A stretch of DNA of 64,000 nt from Haloferax denitrificans ATCC 35960. GTDB taxonomy: Archaea > Halobacteriota > Halobacteria > Halobacteriales > Haloferacaceae. A program made the translations under genes and the position numbers. Under the pieces are notes generated by a model, which searched no databases, was not told the DNA's origin, and saw nothing but the letters and a program-made list of their open reading frames with translations. Location of the stretch: positions 124,001 to 188,000 of the forward strand of contig NZ_AOLP01000019.1 in NCBI RefSeq assembly GCF_000337795.1, given 5' to 3'. How positions within the stretch are numbered: position 1 is the first letter of the stretch; every line of letters starts with the position of its first letter. Positions 61,258-64,000 of this stretch are shown piece by piece.

Positions 61258-62409
61258 ATGGACCGCGTAGCGATTATCGGTGCATCGATGACCCAGTTCG
61301 GCCAGCGGGACGCGTGGATTCGCGAACTGCTCGCGGAGGCGGGGCAGGCCGCGCTCGCGGACGCCGACGTCTCGCCCGACGAAATCGAGCACCTCTACGT
61401 CTCGAACATGGCCAGCGGCGAGTTCGAGGGACAGACTGGCGTGCCGAACGCCCTCGCCCACGACCTCGCGGCGATGCCCGCCTACACCGCCCGAATCGAC
61501 CAGACCTCCTCGTCCGGCGGCGCGGGCGTCTACGCCGCGTGGCAGTCCGTCGCCTCCGGCGCGTCCGACATGACGATGCTCGTCGGCGGCGAGAAGATGA
61601 CCCACCGCTCGACCGCCGAGGCGACGGACGTCATCGCCTCGCTGACCCACCCGGTGGAGTACAAACACGGCGTGACGCTTCCCTCCTTCGCGGGGCTGAC
61701 CGCCCGGCTCTATCTCGACACCTACGACGCCCCGCGGGAGTCGCTCGGAAAGGTCGCCGTCAAGAACCACAAAAACGGCGTGGACAACCCCCACGCCCAG
61801 TTCCGCAAGGAGGTCGACCTCGACACCGTCCTCGACTCGCCGGTCGTCGCCGACCCGCTTCGCCTCTACGACTTCTGTCCCATCACCGACGGCTCGGCGG
61901 CGCTCGTCTTCTGCCCCGAGTCGGTCGCCCGCGAGTACACCGACGACTACGCCGTCATCTCCGGCATCGGCGGCGCGACGGACACCCACGTCGTCCACGA
62001 GCGCGCCGACCCGACCACGATGGGCGGCGTCGTCAACTCCTCGGAAATCGCCTACGAGATGGCCGACCTCGAACCCGACGACATCGAGGTGGCCGAACTC
62101 CACGACATGTTCACCATCCTCGAGTTCCTCCAGTCGGAGGACCTCGGCTTCTTCGAGAAGGGCGAGGGCTGGAAGGCCGTCGACGAGGGCGTTACCGACC
62201 GCGACGGCGACCTCCCCATCAACACGTCCGGCGGCCTGAAGTCGAAGGGTCACCCCCTCGGGGCCTCGGGCGTCGCGCAGGTGTACGAGATTTACAAACA
62301 GCTCATCGGTGACGCAGGGAAGCGACAGGTCGACGCCGACGTGGGCCTCGCGTGCAACGTCGGCGGCTTCGGCAACTGCGTGACCACGACCATCATGGAG
62401 TCCCGATAA
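61258..62409 (+). CDS. Thiolase-family protein with Ser in place of the nucleophilic Cys
   Basis: 383 residues of the SCP-x/archaeal thiolase group: VAIIGASMTQFGQR start, ELHDMFTILEFL, the catalytic-His motif KSKGHPLGASGVAQ and LACNVGGFGNC at the end. The position normally occupied by the acyl-carrying Cys reads IDQTSSSGGAGVYAA, with no Cys. Either a Ser nucleophile or a non-thiolytic role is implied. TTTAAAT about 27 nt before ATG 61258 supports the start. It overlaps an OB-fold partner gene by one base. Confidence 0.88.
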   Translation: MDRVAIIGASMTQFGQRDAWIRELLAEAGQAALADADVSPDEIEHLYVSNMASGEFEGQTGVPNALAHDLAAMPAYTARIDQTSSSGGAGVYAAWQSVASGASDMTMLVGGEKMTHRSTAEATDVIASLTHPVEYKHGVTLPSFAGLTARLYLDTYDAPRESLGKVAVKNHKNGVDNPHAQFRKEVDLDTVLDSPVVADPLRLYDFCPITDGSAALVFCPESVAREYTDDYAVISGIGGATDTHVVHERADPTTMGGVVNSSEIAYEMADLEPDDIEVAELHDMFTILEFLQSEDLGFFEKGEGWKAVDEGVTDRDGDLPINTSGGLKSKGHPLGASGVAQVYEIYKQLIGDAGKRQVDADVGLACNVGGFGNCVTTTIMESR

Positions 62410-62783
62410 TGTCCGACAATCCCCCAATGGAGGCGTACCGTTACCCCGACGGGAGCATCACCTACCCCGGCCACCCGGTCGGCCCCGGCGGCGAGGAGCC
62501 GGTCGGCACGGTCGACCTCAGCGACTACACGGCGACGGTGCTGACGTGGACGAAATCGACGGCGACGCCGCCGGGCGTCCGCCAGCCCAACACGCTCGCC
62601 ATCGTCGAGTTCGACGTGGACGGCGAACCCGTCCGCGCCATCGGGCAGGTCACCGGCGAGGACGAAGTCGACATCGGCGACGAGGTCCGCCCGGTCTACT
62701 GCGAGGAACTCCGCGAACCCGGCGCGGGCATCCGCGAACCCGCGAGTCAGGAGTGGGACGGCTACCGCTTCGAACCGCTCTGA
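62409..62783 (+). CDS. DUF35-type OB-fold protein, partner of the thiolase, without zinc-ribbon cysteines
   Basis: 124 residues. The C-terminal OB fold (GTVDLSDYTATVLTWTKS, ALAIVEFDVDGEPVRAIGQV, DEVRPVYCEEL) is the acyl-CoA-binding module of DUF35 proteins. The N-terminal rubredoxin-like ribbon, normally two CxxC pairs, is reduced to a cysteine-free stretch. Such proteins bind thiolases in archaea; the one-base overlap (TAATG) supports a complex with the preceding protein. Confidence 0.82.
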   Translation: MSDNPPMEAYRYPDGSITYPGHPVGPGGEEPVGTVDLSDYTATVLTWTKSTATPPGVRQPNTLAIVEFDVDGEPVRAIGQVTGEDEVDIGDEVRPVYCEELREPGAGIREPASQEWDGYRFEPL

Positions 62784-62823
62784 GCGGGCGAGTGTTGATA
62801 TAACTACACCTTCTATCTCGCGT

Positions 62824-63291
62824 ATGAACCGCGCCAGCGGCGTCTCCTTCGCGCGCGACGCGGCGGTCGCCACGGCGGTACTGGCCGCCCTGTACGCCCT
62901 CGGCTCCGGCGTTCAGTTCCAACCGCTCCAACTGCCGACCTATCTCCTCGTCGTCGGCTTCGACGCCCTCGAAGTCGCGTTCGGCTCCGCGGGCGCGGGC
63001 TACGACCTGCTTTTCGCCGCCTATCTCGTCGGCCTCGGCGTCGTCGCCGCGGGCGTGGCCCGAGTCGTCCGCGAGACCTCGAAGACGGCCGACCTCGCGT
63101 GGTGGCGACTCGGCGCGGCGGCGGCGCTGGCGCTCGTCGGCGTCATCTCGCTTCTGTTCGCACTGTTCGTCCTCGTCACCGGCGTGCAGTTCACGCCCGT
63201 CCTCGTGGCCGGCGGCGCGGGCGTCGCGCTCCTCGCGCTCTCGGCGTGGGTCGGCGACGTGGTCCGCGTGGCCGTGGGACCGGCGCGCTGA
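62824..63291 (+). CDS. Four-helix membrane protein of unknown function
   Basis: 155 residues with four predicted helices (AAVATAVLAALYALGSG, LLFAAYLVGLGVVAAGVA, AAAALALVGVISLLFALFVLV, AGGAGVALLALSAWVG). GATATAAC about 24 nt before the ATG is a good leaderless promoter. No assignable family. Confidence 0.75.
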   Translation: MNRASGVSFARDAAVATAVLAALYALGSGVQFQPLQLPTYLLVVGFDALEVAFGSAGAGYDLLFAAYLVGLGVVAAGVARVVRETSKTADLAWWRLGAAAALALVGVISLLFALFVLVTGVQFTPVLVAGGAGVALLALSAWVGDVVRVAVGPAR

Positions 63292-63321
63292 GTCGAACGC
63301 AGAACTCCGAGGGTGCCGCGC

Positions 63322-64000
63322 TCAGCGGTCGCTCGGTTCGTCGCCCGCGTCGGCGTCATCGCCGGGGGCGTCGCCGTCGTCGCCGCCTTTCACCTCGCGC
63401 TTAATCGACTCCAGCTCGGCGTCGACGTCGACGGTCGGCTCCTCGCTCTCGTCGTCCCCGCCGTCCGGGTCGGCTTCCTCGGTCACGTCGATGCGAACCG
63501 GCCCCGTTCCGACTGGCTCTGGGTCGCGGGAGACCCGGTTCCCGTCGCCGGACCGCCGAGCGTCGTCGCGCCGTTGCCACTCGGATTCGAACGTGCGGTC
63601 GTCCTCGCGCCAGCGGCGCTCGCGGGTGGTTCGCTCGCGCTCGGCCTCGGTGATTCGGGCGTCGAGTTCGTCGGCCAGCGAGCGGGCGCGGTCCATCACG
63701 TCCCGGGCCTCGGGGTTCGAGGGCAGGTCGGCCTCCGAGAGCGCGTTTCGGAGTTCGTCGAGGGCGCGGTCGACGCCGGAGACGGCGCTCTTCGGGACGT
63801 TTCGCATCCGGGACTCCGTCTCGCCTCGGGCGTCTTCCATCGCGCGGCCGGGGTCCGAAAGCCGCATGAGGCGGCGGAGCAGTTCGAGCGAGGCGATCGT
63901 CGCTTCGAGGACGGCGATGACCGTCGGGATGGTGTACGACTCGGTGAACCGCAGTACCTCGCCGAACGTCGGGGGACGCGGGGGCCGAAACCGGTCGTCG
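63322..64000 (-). CDS. Acidic protein with helical region, N-terminus beyond the window
   Basis: At least 226 residues. An ATG at 63867 is not the real start, because the same frame stays open to the window edge with protein-like sequence (RPPRPPTFGEVLRFTESYTI then PTVIAVLEATIASLELLRRL), which fits a membrane-associated helix. The rest is a coiled-coil-like helical region (ALDELRNALSEADLP, RARSLADELDARITEAERE) and a very acidic disordered tail. Function unknown. Confidence 0.78.
   Translation of the reverse strand, partial: DDRFRPPRPPTFGEVLRFTESYTIPTVIAVLEATIASLELLRRLMRLSDPGRAMEDARGETESRMRNVPKSAVSGVDRALDELRNALSEADLPSNPEARDVMDRARSLADELDARITEAERERTTRERRWREDDRTFESEWQRRDDARRSGDGNRVSRDPEPVGTGPVRIDVTEEADPDGGDDESEEPTVDVDAELESIKREVKGGDDGDAPGDDADAGDEPSDR

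Noticed and set aside
1-64000. CRISPR arrays, insertion sequences, prophage or replication origin
   Set aside because: No regularly spaced direct repeats, transposase, integrase, Cdc6/Orc or tandem origin-box elements were seen; the hairpin arrays are inverted, not direct, repeats.

Overview
The window is a high-GC haloarchaeal chromosome segment, most likely from Haloferax. The proteins are strongly acidic, several promoters are short AT-rich boxes 24-32 nt before an ATG (leaderless transcripts), and the pair glucose dehydrogenase + GfcR has the Haloferax sequence type. The content is mainly housekeeping. I see no CRISPR array, insertion sequence, integrase or prophage.

Layout. 0-6.7 kb: folate (frameshifted folCP), a universal stress protein, and the divergent purine genes purNH and purB. 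7-17.7 kb: gdh-gfcR, a monothiol glutaredoxin, three consecutive PP-loop ATPases (two CysD-like paralogs and dph6), a sugar nucleotidyltransferase, a solitary SRA-like/HNH nuclease, a DJ-1/PfpI protein, an archaeal HPRT and small regulators. 18-24.4 kb: a complete, tightly overlapping mrpABCDEFG Na+/H+ antiporter operon. 24.4-28.2 kb: coaBC, a flavoprotein and two unknowns. 28.2-33.7 kb: two convergent TrkA/TrkH potassium cassettes. 33.8-42 kb: gatC-gatA, tfb, a NUDIX protein, an AsnB-like/PHP pair, a CBS protein and purL. 42-50 kb: a quinone oxidoreductase, hisF, rpo11, two metallo-beta-lactamase-fold hydrolases flanking a frameshifted J-domain membrane protein, and a uracil-DNA glycosylase. 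51.5-55.3 kb: a type IV pilus-like ATPase and membrane platform. 55.4-64 kb: a Trm9-like methyltransferase, a TrxR-like flavoprotein, a DUF4382 lipoprotein, tRNA-Gly(UCC), an SDR, tatA, the SRP 7S RNA (minus strand) and a thiolase/OB-fold pair without the usual cysteines.

Themes. Ion homeostasis (Mrp plus two Trk systems) and purine synthesis (purNH, purB, purL, with HPRT salvage) recur. The two purine promoter regions share an inverted repeat, GCAC-N4-GTGC, that looks like a common operator. Two intergenic stretches carry chains of hairpins with related GAGCGAAGCGAG-type loops. Two genes (folCP and the J-domain gene) are each out of frame by one extra base in a G/C run, which looks more like base-calling error than decay.
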